DNA of 64,000 bases from Mactra quadrangularis (lineage: Eukaryota > Mollusca > Bivalvia > Venerida > Mactridae): assembly GCA_025267735.1 (NCBI GenBank), contig CM046297.1:17324011-17388010 (forward strand). The letters are read 5' to 3'. The notes under the pieces were generated by a model. That model saw only the letters and a list, made by a program, of their open reading frames with translations. It made no database searches and was not told the DNA's origin. Both the position numbers and the translations under genes were made by a program. Each line of letters begins with the position of its first letter. Within the stretch, counting starts at the first letter, position 1. This document shows positions 45,981 to 57,029 of this stretch, piece by piece.

Positions 45981-46675
45981 ATTAAATGTACTATAATTTT
46001 ATGATTGACTACACTGAGTTTATGCATACGTTAACTGGCTATTTCAAATATAACAATATTGTTGCAAATTAATTATGATAACATAATATTTACAAAACTT
46101 TCTGAATGTATGATATAATAAAATATCAGTAAATAAAGTCTTTGTTATCATCAGCTATTAAGCATATAGCTCTACACCAATTACCAATGTCAGTTCACAA
46201 TGCTATTTAGAACACAATGCTGGTATTTATAAAAAATATCAAAAATGATTCAGTTACCAATAATCTGTAAACCATTCAGTAAAGTTATATACATAAATGA
46301 ACTATACCAAAATACCTTTCACAACCTTGTTACCAACAACATAATTCATTATACAATGTATAGAGATTGTTTAAAAAAAACAGTAAATTGTCGATCTTAC
46401 ATATACACTGGTGTCCAAATATAATATAGAAAAACTAAGCAAAATGTGTATTTAAAAACGAAAGAGAAAATGTGAAAAAATGTGTAAAGAAACTTTAGGA
46501 CACCAATGTATTTCATTTAAATTTGTTTGAACATATACATGTAAGCAGCACCCTAGCAAGACTTAGTACTATGGACACTATTAGCATTCGACAATATAGT
46601 AACTAGTACCTTAAGTAATTGGTACATCATTGCTGTTTTGTTTAAGAGTCTGAACTAGCTTTTCGCCCATAGATT
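45981..46675. other. AT-rich non-coding spacer
   Basis: Nothing recognised before the start of segment B. Confidence 0.5.
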
Positions 46676-46980
46676 GGGTCCTTCACTAGATTTTTTATTT
46701 ATAAGTTAAAAAAGTAATTCCGATCTAGTTATCCTCCCGTAAATGGGCCCTTCACTAGATTGCTCAGAATTACGTTTACAAAAATTCCGATCTAGTTATC
46801 CTCCCATAAATGGGCCCTTCACTAGATTGCTCAGAATTACGTTTACAAAAATTCCGATCTAGCTATCCTCCCATAAATGGGCCCTTCACTAGATTGCTCA
46901 GAATTATGTTTTACATATAATTCCGATCTAGCTATCCCCCCAGTAAACTGGGTCCTTCACTAGATTACTCAGAATTATAG
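46676..46980 (+). repeat. 67-71 bp tandem array (leader repeat, segment B)
   Basis: Units start at 46,676, 46,745, 46,812, 46,879 and 46,950. They share GGGCCCTTCACTAGATTGCT and TTCCGATCTAGCTATCCTCC with the array at 1-335 but have a shorter middle (CGTTTACAAAA). Both copies of the pairing arms (CTAGATTGCTCAGAATTA and AATTCCGATCTAG) are kept. Confidence 0.9.
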
Positions 46981-47880
46981 ACACTTTTCATTATTTATTT
47001 TTAATTGAGAGCTATCAAGTTCCTATCTTTTACCTTCAACAAGCCGATTATCGTTTAGTACATCGTTATCAAGCATCATTAGTACTAATTACATGTATTT
47101 AACTATTGCTTTTTATAATCTTTTAAGGGTCGAAAACGTTATCAATATACTCTACATACAATGAATATGTTATTAAAACTGCATGTGTGTGGGTATAAGT
47201 ATAGATCATTTCTGTACGTTCAAAAAATATCTGACCGTGTAACCATTATACAGAATGTTTATATAGTTAGTATTGTGGCAGACGATTGGTACATTTGGTA
47301 CAAAGTCAACAGCTTTAATAACTTAGTGATTTTAGTAAGACTTTATTTACAATTGTGCAAAACTCACTCCTATATTCTTATGTATAATCTAAATATCAAA
47401 TTGTCATTGAATGTAATAAACAATACTACAATGTATATGATATGCTGAAGTTTGGATTATTTTTATTATCTTAATTTGCATTGACAACAACAATTTTATA
47501 AACATATTTTAACGATAGATCCGAACAAATAGTATAATATAGAATGCCTACTGATTTGATTTGAAAAAGATTTAAACATTTCACGGATCTTTTTATTTAA
47601 GGTAAATATAGTTCTTAAACATTTCCAATCTTTTACTGATACATTGATAACTACGTAGATATGTGTTGTATTATTCTAAAAAAATCAAATTAATATTACC
47701 AATTGTAATTTAACTGCTGAATATGCTGTTTCAAAAAACTCCAAAATGGGAACAAACCATACATTAAGATATTTTACTCCATTGAGATAGAAATCTACAT
47801 AGAAATCAGGACAAATTTTAGACAAGTCATAAAAGTGTGTTTAAAATCTTATTACAAACAGACAACCATTTGATATTTAC
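46981..47880. other. Linker of segment B
   Basis: Matches the linker at 336-890 in short ordered words (ATCGTTATCAAGCATCAT, CAATGAATATGTTAT). The 95-codon open frame at 47,161-47,448 is AT-rich (many I, N, Y) and is not conserved in the A linker, so I do not call it. Confidence 0.5.
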
Positions 47881-48640
47881 GAGAGAAAGACATGTTGAAG
47901 TGTATTAAAGTCATCTTATTCGAAGAATGAAACCTACATGGACATAAGGACCGAATATGTCATTTTACTAGTTTGATTTCTTTTTTATGTCTGAAAATAA
48001 GGACAGAACGACATGTTGTAGTGCATTAAAGTTATATTATTATAAGATAAGAACATACAAGACCCAAAGTAATTTATTGTATTAAAGAGTGTTTTTTTTT
48101 AAAGATAAAAAATCTGCATGAATTTATGGTGACAATTTGTACGTGTGACGGATACCTTTCAAAGAACAAGGACAGAATGATATGCAGTAGTGTATTGTAG
48201 TTGTCTCTTTATAAAGCTAAAAACTACATGTACATTTGGACAGAAATTGTCAATTTGTATGTAGGTTTTCATTTTAAAGATATATACCGAACCAAGAATA
48301 AGGGCAGATTGACATGTTGTCGTGTATAAAAGATATCTTATTCAAAGATAAAAACTACAAAAAAATAATGACCAATGATACCATTTTGTTCGATTTTTTT
48401 ATTTTTTTTTAAGGACTGAGACTTACCTAGAAATAAGGAAAACATGACATGGTTTTGGTTATTAGAATTAACTTATTCAAAGAATGACATTCTGTAGTGT
48501 ATCATATTTAGCTCTTCATAAAGATAGAAACCTACATGAATAGACAAAAGACGTCCATTTGTATGTAAGGTTGAATTTAAGGCAGAAATGCACATGAAAA
48601 TTATCTGCAGTGTTTTGAAACAATACTCTTATACAAAGAT
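47881..48640 (+). repeat. Degenerate minisatellite, left end of segment B array
   Basis: Loose units of about 60-75 bp with GACATGTTGWAGTGTATTAAAG, ...AAACCTACATG and AATAAGGACMGAA. They match the type-1 monomer plan of the 68-bp array but have drifted strongly. Confidence 0.75.
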
Positions 48641-49860
48641 GTTTTACCATTTGTCACGAGCCACTTGGCGTAAAATTAGGGAATTAGAACTGACTCTTAC
48701 TTATAAAGAGAATAATGATTTTAAAAACTTTGTGGAATGGTTGATGCTGTAGCATTTATACCTGTGGATTATATTTCAAATATAATTGAAAACACCCAAC
48801 GTTGAAAAACTCACTGATTACTTAAACGCAACTTATGTTTGTGTACTTAAAAGAATTAGTCAAATATGGAAAGATCATGATTCGAACTCCAACCACATAG
48901 CAACCACATGAATGAGATGTTAATGAAGTCACCATACACAATGGACAAAGAAATAACAACAAACATGAAGGCTAAAAAATATATTTACACTCCCAATAGG
49001 CCACCTCATCCTCATGTATGGAACGTATTAAGTTCTTAAGGTTAGAGGAGAGAATTCGTGCTGCATCTATTGCTCAATTTGAAGAGGGTAATTTTCAACA
49101 ACGCAAGAAACAAAAGTCTATGTTGATTTACAGGCTAGATTTGGACAAAGCTGCTTTGAGATTGAAAATGCTTAATACTTATGCTGATATGGCAAATTTC
49201 TCTTTGCGGTTGGACATTCTATCTGAATTAAAAATTGTGAATGTGAAAACTTGAATGGAAATTTGAAGTAAAATCATTAGTTTTAACCACATGGTGGTAT
49301 TTTGTCTTGATTACTCAAATATTTTTAAATGTTTGTTTGTTTGGATTTTACATAGCATCAACAAAAAAGGTATATCGCACCCAAAGGCAGTTGATGATAA
49401 CAATGTTAATAACCTTTTAAATGAATAATGATAAATATTTTAGATGAATCTTAATGAGTATGCACTTTTGCATTTCTGGAGTCTTGAGTCACTTAAAATT
49501 ACCTGTGTTTGTATTAAATTTATGTATGAAATGTGCTAAGATACAAAACTGATATAACTGTTATGCAAATAAATCATACTGCTAATTTTTAGTTTTCGAA
49601 GTTTATTGACATACGGATTTAATTTATATACAAATTGTAATTAAAAAAACATTTTTGTCCTGTTTTACCTTGTTTTAAATTTAATTATTTAATTATAATT
49701 ATTTATGGAATAGCATATATTTTAAGACAGAAGTTCAGTAATAAGAAAAGTTTAACAATTACATTAGACTTGTAGCATCATATACTTTTAGACAATCAAA
49801 CCCACAAAAGATAGTTGGTAATTTTCAACCTACATTCTAGAGAAACTTGAGAGCAAATAA
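48641..49860 (+). other. Repeat-free insertion in the degenerate array, with two broken ORFs
   Basis: The minisatellite is interrupted. A 44-codon frame (from 48,908; ends in ...YIYTPNRPPHPH) passes, with a shift, into a 78-codon frame at 49,018-49,254 (MERIKFLRLEERIRAASIAQ..., rich in Arg, Lys, Leu, Glu, likely helical). Together they look like a damaged small gene or processed copy. Family not recognised; no poly(A) tract is obvious. Confidence 0.3.
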
Positions 49861-50340
49861 GAATAAAATACTGATTTTTTTTTATTTAGTATCAATGTAA
49901 TTTTATCGTACGATAGAAACCTAAATGAAAATAAGGACCGAACATGGCAAAGTGTAAGTATGTTTTCTTTTTTTAGGACAGATAACTTACTGAGAAAAAG
50001 AACAAAGTATCAGTGAATTTAAGTTCTTTTTTAAAGATATCTACATGAGAATGGACCTTAGATGTCAAATGCCTACCTGTGAATAAGGACAGATTGAAAG
50101 TGCATTTAAGTTTTACAATTAAAAGAGAGAAACCTACATGAAAAAACAGACAATAGATGTCAATCATGCATGTATGTGTTCTTTTTTAAGACAGACATTT
50201 ACCTGTAAATAAGGACATATTGATATGTTGAAGTGTATTTAAGATTTTTCATTTAAATATAAAAACCTACATGAGAAATAGGCCGAATAACAAGTCATAT
50301 CGAATGTCTGCTATCTAATTGAAGTACATAATCGTAAAAG
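49861..50340 (+). repeat. Degenerate minisatellite, continued
   Basis: Units with AGAAACCTACATGAAAA and AATAAGGACAGATTG resume after the insertion and lead into the regular 67-bp part. Confidence 0.75.
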
Positions 50341-51960
50341 AGATTAGGAACAGGCCACATGCAATAGTGTGAGTCTGTTATTGTATTGAAGGACAGAAAC
50401 GTACATAATGAATTGGAAAAACGGCTTGCTTACTGTGTGTCTGTTATCGTTCTCAAGGTCAGAAACGTTTATAATGAATGGAAAAAACGGCATGCTTATT
50501 GTGTGTCTGTTATCGTTTTGAAGGTCAGAAACGTTCATAATCAATGAGAAAAAAGGCATGCTTATTATGAGTCTGTTATCGTTTTCAAGGTCAGAAACGT
50601 TTAATGAATGGAAAAAACGGCATGCTTATTATGTGTCTGTTATCGTTTTAAGGATCAGAAATGTTTATAATGAATTGAAAAACAACAGCATGCTTATCAT
50701 GAGTCTGTTATCGTTTTGAAGGTCAGAAACGTTCATTATGAATGGAAAAAACGGCATGCTTATTGTGTGTCTGTTTTCTTTTGAAGGTCAGAAACGTTCA
50801 TACTGAATTGAGAAATGGCATGCTTAATGTGTGTCTGTTATCGTTTTAAAGGTCAAAAACGTTCATAATGAATGGTTAAAACGGCATGCTTATTGTGTGT
50901 CTGTTATCGTTTTCAAGATCGAAAACGTTCATAATGAAAGAAAAAACAGCAGGCTTATTGTGTGTCTGTTATTGTTTTAAAGGTCAAAACGTCATAATAA
51001 ATGGAAAAATGGCATGCTTATTGTGTGTCTGTTATCGTTTTGAAGGACAGAAAGGTACATAATGAATGGAAAAAACGGCATGCTTATTGTGTGTCTGTTA
51101 TCGTTTTTAAGGTCAGAAACAACAAAATGAATTGGAAAAAACGGCATGCTTATTGTGTGTCTGTTATCGTTTTGAAGGTCAGAAACAACATAATGAATGG
51201 GAAAAAACGGCATGCTTATTGTGTGTCTGTTATCGTTTCAAGGTCAGAATCGTTTATAATGAATGCAAAAACGGCATGCTTCTTGTGTTTCTGTTATCGT
51301 TTTGAGGATCAGAAATGTTTGTAATGAATGGAAAAACAACAGCAGAAGGTTAGAAACGTTCATTATGAATGGAAAAAACGGCATGCTTATTGTGTGTCTG
51401 TTTTCTTTTTGGTGATCAGAAACGTTATACTGAAAAGAGAAATTGCATGCTTAATGTGGGTCTGTTATCGTTTTCAAGGTCAAAAACGTTCATAACGAAT
51501 GGTAAAAACGGCATGCTAATTGTGTGTCTGTTATCGTTTCAAGGTCAGAAACAACATACTGAATTGGAAAAACGGCATGCTTATTGTGAATCTGTTATCT
51601 TTGTGAAGGTAAGTAACGTACATTATGAATGGAAAAAAAACTGCATGCTTATTGTGTGTCTGTTAACGTTTTTTAGGTCAAAAACGTTTATCATGAATGG
51701 AAAAAACGGCATGCTTATTGTGTGTCTGTTATTGTTTTGAAGGTCAGTAACGTACATAATGAATTGAAAAAACGGCAATCTCATTGTGTGTCTGCTATCG
51801 TTTTGAAGGTCAGTGGAAAAACGGCATGCTTATTATGTGTCTGTTATCGTTTTCAAGGACAGAAACGTACATAATGAATGGAAAAAACGACATGCTTATT
51901 GTGTGTCTGTTATCGTTTTCAAGGTCAGAAACGTACATAAATGTAAGAAACAACTTCATG
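50341..51960 (+). repeat. 67-bp minisatellite (GCATGC type)
   Basis: About 24 units of TTGTGTGTCTGTTATCGTTT, AAGGTCAGAAACGTTCATAA, TGAATGGAAAAAACGGCATG. The order of words corresponds to the 68-bp array (TTGTGTGTATGTTATCTTAA, GAAGATAGAAACCTACATGA, GAATGACATGTCAT); the palindrome GACATGTC is replaced by GGCATGCT with core GCATGC. Confidence 0.95.
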
Positions 51961-52960
51961 CCTTTTCTGTGTTATTTTTCTAATTAAGGACATAAACACA
52001 ACTGTGTCATGGAAAACACAGCAAATCTTATTGTGTGTCTGTAATCGTTTTAAAGGGCAGAAACGTTTATGATTTATAGAATAAATCATAATATCTTAAT
52101 GTGTGTCTGTTATCTAATTGAAGGACATAAACTAACATGAGCTTAGGAACAACATCAAGTCTTATTGTGGGTCTGTTATCTTATTGAAGGACATAAACTA
52201 ACATGAGCTTAGGAACAACATCAAGTCTTAATGTGTGTCTGTTATCTTATTGAAGGAATTAAACTTACATGAGCTTAGGAACAACATCAAGTCTTATTGT
52301 GTGTCTGTTATCTTATTGAAGGAATTAAACTTACATGAGCTTAGAAACAACATCAAGTCTTATTGTGGGTCTGTTATCTTATTGCAGGACATTAACTTAC
52401 ATGAGCTTAGGAACAACATTAAGTCTTATTGTGTGTCTGTTATCTTATTGAAGGACATAAACTAACATGAGCTTAGGAACAACATCAAGTCTTATTGTGG
52501 GTCTGTTATCTTATTGAAGTACATAAACAAACATGAGCTTAGGAACAACATCAAGTCTTATTGTGGGTCTGTTATCTTATTGAAGGACATAAACTTACAT
52601 GAGCTTAGGAACAACATCAAGTCTTATTGTGTGTCTGTTATCTTATTGAAGGACATAAACTAACATGAGCTTTGGAACAACATCAAGTCACATTGTGGGT
52701 GTGTTATCTTATTGAAGGACATAAACTAACATGAGCTTAGGAACAACATCAAGTCTTATTGTGGGTCTGTTATCTTATTGAAAGACATAAACGTATATGG
52801 TTTATTGAAAAAAAATCTTGTTGTGGGTCTATTATCTTATTGAAGGACAGAAACGTTTATGATTTATGGAAAAAGCAGGATTTTTTTTGTGTCTGTTATC
52901 TTATTGAAGAACATAAAGTTACATGAGCTTTTGAACAATGGTATGTTTTATAGTGAGAAA
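51961..52960 (+). repeat. 66-bp minisatellite (ATCAAGTC type)
   Basis: About 14 units of TTATTGTGGGTCTGTTATCT, TATTGAAGGACATAAACTAA, CATGAGCTTAGGAACAACAT CAAGTC. A third branch of the same superfamily; the palindrome of the other branches is lost. The period of 66 keeps frames open for several units, which is not evidence of coding. Confidence 0.95.
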
Positions 52961-53204
52961 ATATGTCTTATTATTCTATGTTAGTTCATAAACATTGGTC
53001 AATAATATGTCCATGTTATTTAATGCACGAATATGATAATGATTTTGATACAAATGAAGTACTGCTTGACAGAAATTTGACTCTAAGTAAATTAAATGAA
53101 ATACGCTACTATTTAAATTGCTTGATTTGTATTTTCGAAGTAATATTTGTATATGAAACAGACTTTGTCTCGAGTTGAGCCTTTTGAAATGATGGTAATT
53201 GATT

Positions 53205-53385
53205 AAGGTTATTTCACGGCAGACAGAAGACCTTTATTAACAAGGCCAGCTACTTCTCCAAATACATTATCAATGAAGGAAAATTGACATTTCATGTATT
53301 ATAAAATTTCCAGGGAAGGGTATAACCGCCCGGTCGGGATTCTAGATTTAAACCCCCAGCGCGATAACAACGGGGCTACAGCTCT
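53205..53385 (-). mobile_element. SINE family B, old partial minus-strand copy
   Basis: Minus-strand order of head (AGCCCCGTTGTTATCGCGCT), body (TGTCAATTTTCCTTCATTGA) and tail (TCTGCCGTGAAATAACCTTA) is that of family B, with many changes. Confidence 0.65.
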
Positions 53386-54220
53386 AACGTATCGTAATGT
53401 ATGATAGGATAGACAAACACAAAAGTTCTAATAAGCGACAATTCTTTATTGTAGTATGTGACAGGCTATGGTGACTATTTGGCAATTGATATGACATACA
53501 AAAATTGATGGATGGCAGGCTCAAAGTCGCAACTTAGTTAATATTGTACGCCCATACATGAAGGTGTTTCCTCAGCCACTCTAAAGTTCATGTGTAAGTT
53601 TATATTTGATTACTTAAACTATCCAAATAAATCTGTCAATGCTTAAGTCTCACACTGAAGGCATTAAGTAAACAAGAGGCAGAGTTGAGAATACTCTCTA
53701 TGTTGGGCTATGTTAGCTAATTACTAGACAAAAACTAGGCTCAAAAACGAATAATTATTATTGTCGTAAAATAATATTTTGCTATCACATTTTTGGAAAC
53801 GCAACTATCAGCGCTTTTTTTAAGATCTAAATGAGTAGCACGCATTTCGGTCAACGGTAAATATTTATTCGTACCACATCAGTGTCATAATAAAGTCATT
53901 TCCCCGATAATTTCCAATACAAAGCTCACTTCTGCATAAATTTACTTGATAAAAACTTTATCTCTTTTTAATCTACAATTAGTTGTCATAATACAAGAAT
54001 TCTTATTAAAATTAAATCAATGTTTACAAATACAAATTCTTATAAAATAATGTAGCCCGAAAGTCTTATGCACATTATTACAGAAACATTACGTAAAAAG
54101 TACTCTGTAAGTGTATGAAATCAAGCTTTAATGATTATATCAAGTATGCCATATTTTATCTAATACAATCGACTTAGTAATAATAATATTATTATGATTG
54201 TTTGTAAACATATACATGTA
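53386..54220. other. AT-rich non-coding stretch of segment B
   Basis: Nothing recognised. Confidence 0.5.
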
Positions 54221-54465
54221 TTGTCCGTTTTTTCTCAACTGTCAAAGCTTGAATAATTTCACGGTGACTGAATGCGTTGTTTTTTTACTGGCGGCCTAAT
54301 TTTTATTAAAAATATATTGACTAAAACGTATCATACGGCATGAGAAGCTTTACTCAATCATAATACACACTTTCGGAAACTCATGGGTGGATTACGACAA
54401 TAATTTTCACAAACGCATTCACCGTGAAATTATTCATGTTTTGACAGTTGAGAAAAAACGAACAA
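54221..54465. mobile_element. 245-bp TA-inserted MITE, copy 1
   Basis: Ends TTGTCCGTTTTTTCTCAACT and inverted TTGTTCGTTTTTTCTCAACT continue as TIRs of about 50 bp (GAATAATTTCACGGTGA...). TA lies on both sides (54,219-54,220, 54,466-54,467). Mariner-type insertion; no coding capacity. Confidence 0.85.
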
Positions 54466-54658
54466 TATGTCAGAAAAAAACTAATCATGGCCGTAACAAA
54501 ACATTTGGATAGAGTCCCCATAAAAATCTATTAACGTCCCCGTTGTATGCAGTAGCATAAAGCGATTAAACCATAAAATTACAACAATAATATGATTTAT
54601 ATCCAAATTCAAATCTTTTTCTATGATAGCTAAAGCAATCATTCTATTTCTTGACCTA

Positions 54659-54904
54659 GTATCCGTTTTTTCTCAACTGTCAAAGCTTGAATAATTTCAC
54701 GGTTACTGAATGCACTGTTTCTGTACTGGTGGCCTAATTGTCATTAAATATATCTTGACTAAAACATACCATTGGGCATTAGGAGATTTACTTGATCATA
54801 GAACACACTTTTGGAAACTCGTGAATGTATCATGGCGATGATTTTGACAAACGCATTCACCGTGAAATTATTCATGTTTGGCAGTTGAAAAAAAAACGAA
54901 CTAT
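54659..54904. mobile_element. TA-inserted MITE, copy 2 of the same family
   Basis: Same TIRs (TCCGTTTTTTCTCAACTGTC) and the same interior order (ACTGGTGGCCTAATTGTCAT, AAACTCGTGAATG) as the element about 430 bp upstream, in the same orientation. Exact ends are less clear (TAGTATCC / GAACTATA). Confidence 0.8.
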
Positions 54905-55099
54905 ACTACAAAATAGTCCACCTCAACTTATACCCAATTATATTTGCTTAAAAGTTCCAAACTAATTTCCTCTCTTCGAAATAGCGTCCTATGCAAACTC
55001 TCCCAAAATTAAGTAAGCCCCAACCTACAATACCTACATTAACCCCATCGCCTACCCCACCTTCCCTATGACATAGCTTTGTCTTAACTAAGTAAAACT

Positions 55100-55297
55100 G
55101 ATAGAAAATTCTACAAGCCAGCAAGAATACAAATAATGGTGACCAAAGTATTTCGAACCTCTGGTGCTGGGGGATATGAAGCCAATGACTCTTAAAAACC
55201 CTAATAGACCGAACCTTCTCCATGGCGGGGGTGGGACAGTTGGGATATGCATGCGGGACCTGAGATATCGGTGCAAATCTCAGATCAGACAGACGAC
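55100..55297 (-). other. Candidate terminal exon of a minus-strand transcript (copy B)
   Basis: On the minus strand TTTTTCTTTGGTCTCCAG| is a strong acceptor at 55,297/55,298; the following block (TCTGATCTGAGATTTGCACC, GATATCTCAGGTCCCGCATG ...) is highly similar to 15,105-14,920. With the donor at 56,044 the phase does not give an open frame here, unlike copy A. A different frame (62 codons, 55,088-55,276) is open and similar in both copies. No AATAAA is found at the place used in A. Confidence 0.35.
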
Positions 55298-55479
55298 CTG
55301 GAGACCAAAGAAAAACAAAACATAATTGATCATAAATTACATGAATAACAGTAAATTAAGCAACAACAAAATCTAAAAGTTGACTGAACTAGAAATGTCA
55401 TTTGTTAATAAACAAAGTAAGTGCTATACACGTACATCAATTGGATAATGAATGAATCAGTTACTGTTCACAAACAAAC

Positions 55480-55672
55480 GAACACTCGCCCGCACATGCC
55501 CTCACGCATGCTCAATCACACACACACCAACCTACCTTGGCTCACATGCGCAAGCACACTTACCCGCATATACCCTTGCAAACGCATGCATGCACGTACA
55601 CACCCGAACATACCCCACGCACGCATGTATGCACGCACGCTACTTATGTTTCTCACCCACCCACACAGCAGA
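55480..55672 (+). repeat. CA-rich degenerate repeat, segment B
   Basis: CACACA/CGCACGCATG-type tract (e.g. TCACGCATGCTCAATCACAC), in the same relative place as 15,300-15,760 but shorter. Confidence 0.75.
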
Positions 55673-56043
55673 AACTGACTTATTCAATAGCTAATGGAAG
55701 AATAATGTACAATTATAAATGAATGAAAATAGATATAAAAAGGGTCCGCCCATTTTATAAGGATGCATCATGGGCAAACACTGGAATGTGACTTCTTTCA
55801 TAAGAGTGATTTAGAGCCCAAATTGAGACAAATTTTGATAAGTTCCTAATATAATTCATTTTGGGACAATTAATTATTTGCCAAAATATTCTCAATTTTG
55901 TTGTTGCCAAAGATGGGTAGTCTACAGATTGCTAATTCAGCACTACTAAGTCTGAGACTTAATTCGTTGATGAACGATTAACAAATACTTAAGTTCACAA
56001 ACAAATGACATATCTAGAAGATAAAAAGTAAATCAACACTCAC
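55673..56043. other. Putative intron, copy B
   Basis: AT-rich; only the part from about 55,975, next to the donor, is clearly conserved with segment A. Confidence 0.35.
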
Positions 56044-56109
56044 CGATTCCTAGTCGAAATGTCTTCCAGCATGTCAGTCATAACCAAAGTGTTTCATATT
56101 TACCTCAAA
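56044..56109 (-). other. Candidate exon with ATG and donor (copy B)
   Basis: AG at 56,111-56,110, ATGCTGGAAGAC at 56,072-56,061 and donor GGAATCG|GTGAGTG at 56,044. Sequence upstream of the ATG (GAGGTAAATAT...AAACACTTTGGTTATG) is also conserved with A. See the paralogue at 16,065-16,143. Confidence 0.4.
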
Positions 56110-56499
56110 CTTACGGAAATCCTTCAATGGCAGGGGTTTAAATACATGCAACATCTAACAGCTTTCATATTACTTAACACAAAAGCGCCTCAACTGCAAC
56201 AGCTGAAAAAGAAAGAAAAAAATATTGGTAAAAATAAAAAAATCTCACGAAAAAAAATCTTCGTAAGTCTGTTTCATAAAATTAGCACTTCAAAGTCAGA
56301 CGGATAATAATCATTACAATGGTATAATAATCAAAAAGTATACGCAATTTTACTCAGTTTGTATAATATTTAGAATTGATAAGCCAAAAATGAGTGTATT
56401 AATAATGTATCTTGCATTTGACTTACGAACAAACTTATAAACAAAACCTTAATTTTTAACGAGCTCAATGTTAAATATTAGAAACTATACTTCCTTTGT

Positions 56500-56610
56500 C
56501 ATATTAGTGAGGTCATTAGTCGGTGTCATCTAACCAATCTATATACAAGCAGATAGTTTTATCACAGCAGTGCTTCCATATCGTTGATCCAATCCATAAA
56601 GTCATACAAT
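56500..56610 (-). CDS. Candidate terminal coding exon, copy B (short C-terminus)
   Basis: After the acceptor CTTATTGTTTTCAG| the phase-1 frame reads LYDFMDWINDMEALL and ends in TGA at 56,564-56,562. A stop is found at the homologous place of copy A as TAA after MEVLL. A strong acceptor followed at once by a plausible, Asp/Glu-rich C-terminus suggests the last exon of a real minus-strand gene, whose upstream exons would be at higher coordinates. Too short for family assignment; conservation after the stop suggests 3' UTR or a further non-coding exon. Confidence 0.35.
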
Positions 56611-57029
56611 CTGAAAACAATAAGTCGTTAAAATAAAACATAAAAGCAATGACATTAGAACTAACGGAGGACACTCATTCATTGATCAGAGAGCCCCAAC
56701 TTAGGATACTTTACTCGGCTCCAATGAAAATTTACCACTATATAACTCCAGTGTATACACTTTTCTTGTTTATGTGTAAAAATTGCATTTGGCCACATAA
56801 TACATGTACTACAATCAAAACACTGACAAAATCAGGTTACCCTGTGTTAAATTTGTTTGTCGATAGCCCAGCATGAGTTGCACGTGCAAATCGGGTATTC
56901 TGTCATCTCAGGTTTTACACACAATCCAATCGACGAATTTGAAGGTCATTTCTAGTGTTAAGCTCAACACATTCAGATATACAGTCTATTATCAGATATT
57001 ACGGAGAGTTTTACAACGTAAGAATCGAA
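56611..57029. other. Spacer before the transposase relic
   Basis: Homology to segment A ends at about 56,640. Two open frames here are compositional. No TIR of the following transposase could be found. Confidence 0.35.

Noticed and set aside
47161..47448. 95-codon ORF in the B linker
   Set aside because: Rich in I, N, Y and L as expected from AT-rich DNA, without a domain and not open in the homologous A linker.
50992..52465. Open frames with 22-24-residue repeats in the 66/67-bp arrays
   Set aside because: 66 bp is a multiple of three, so open frames persist by chance; both strands are open and codon positions vary alike.
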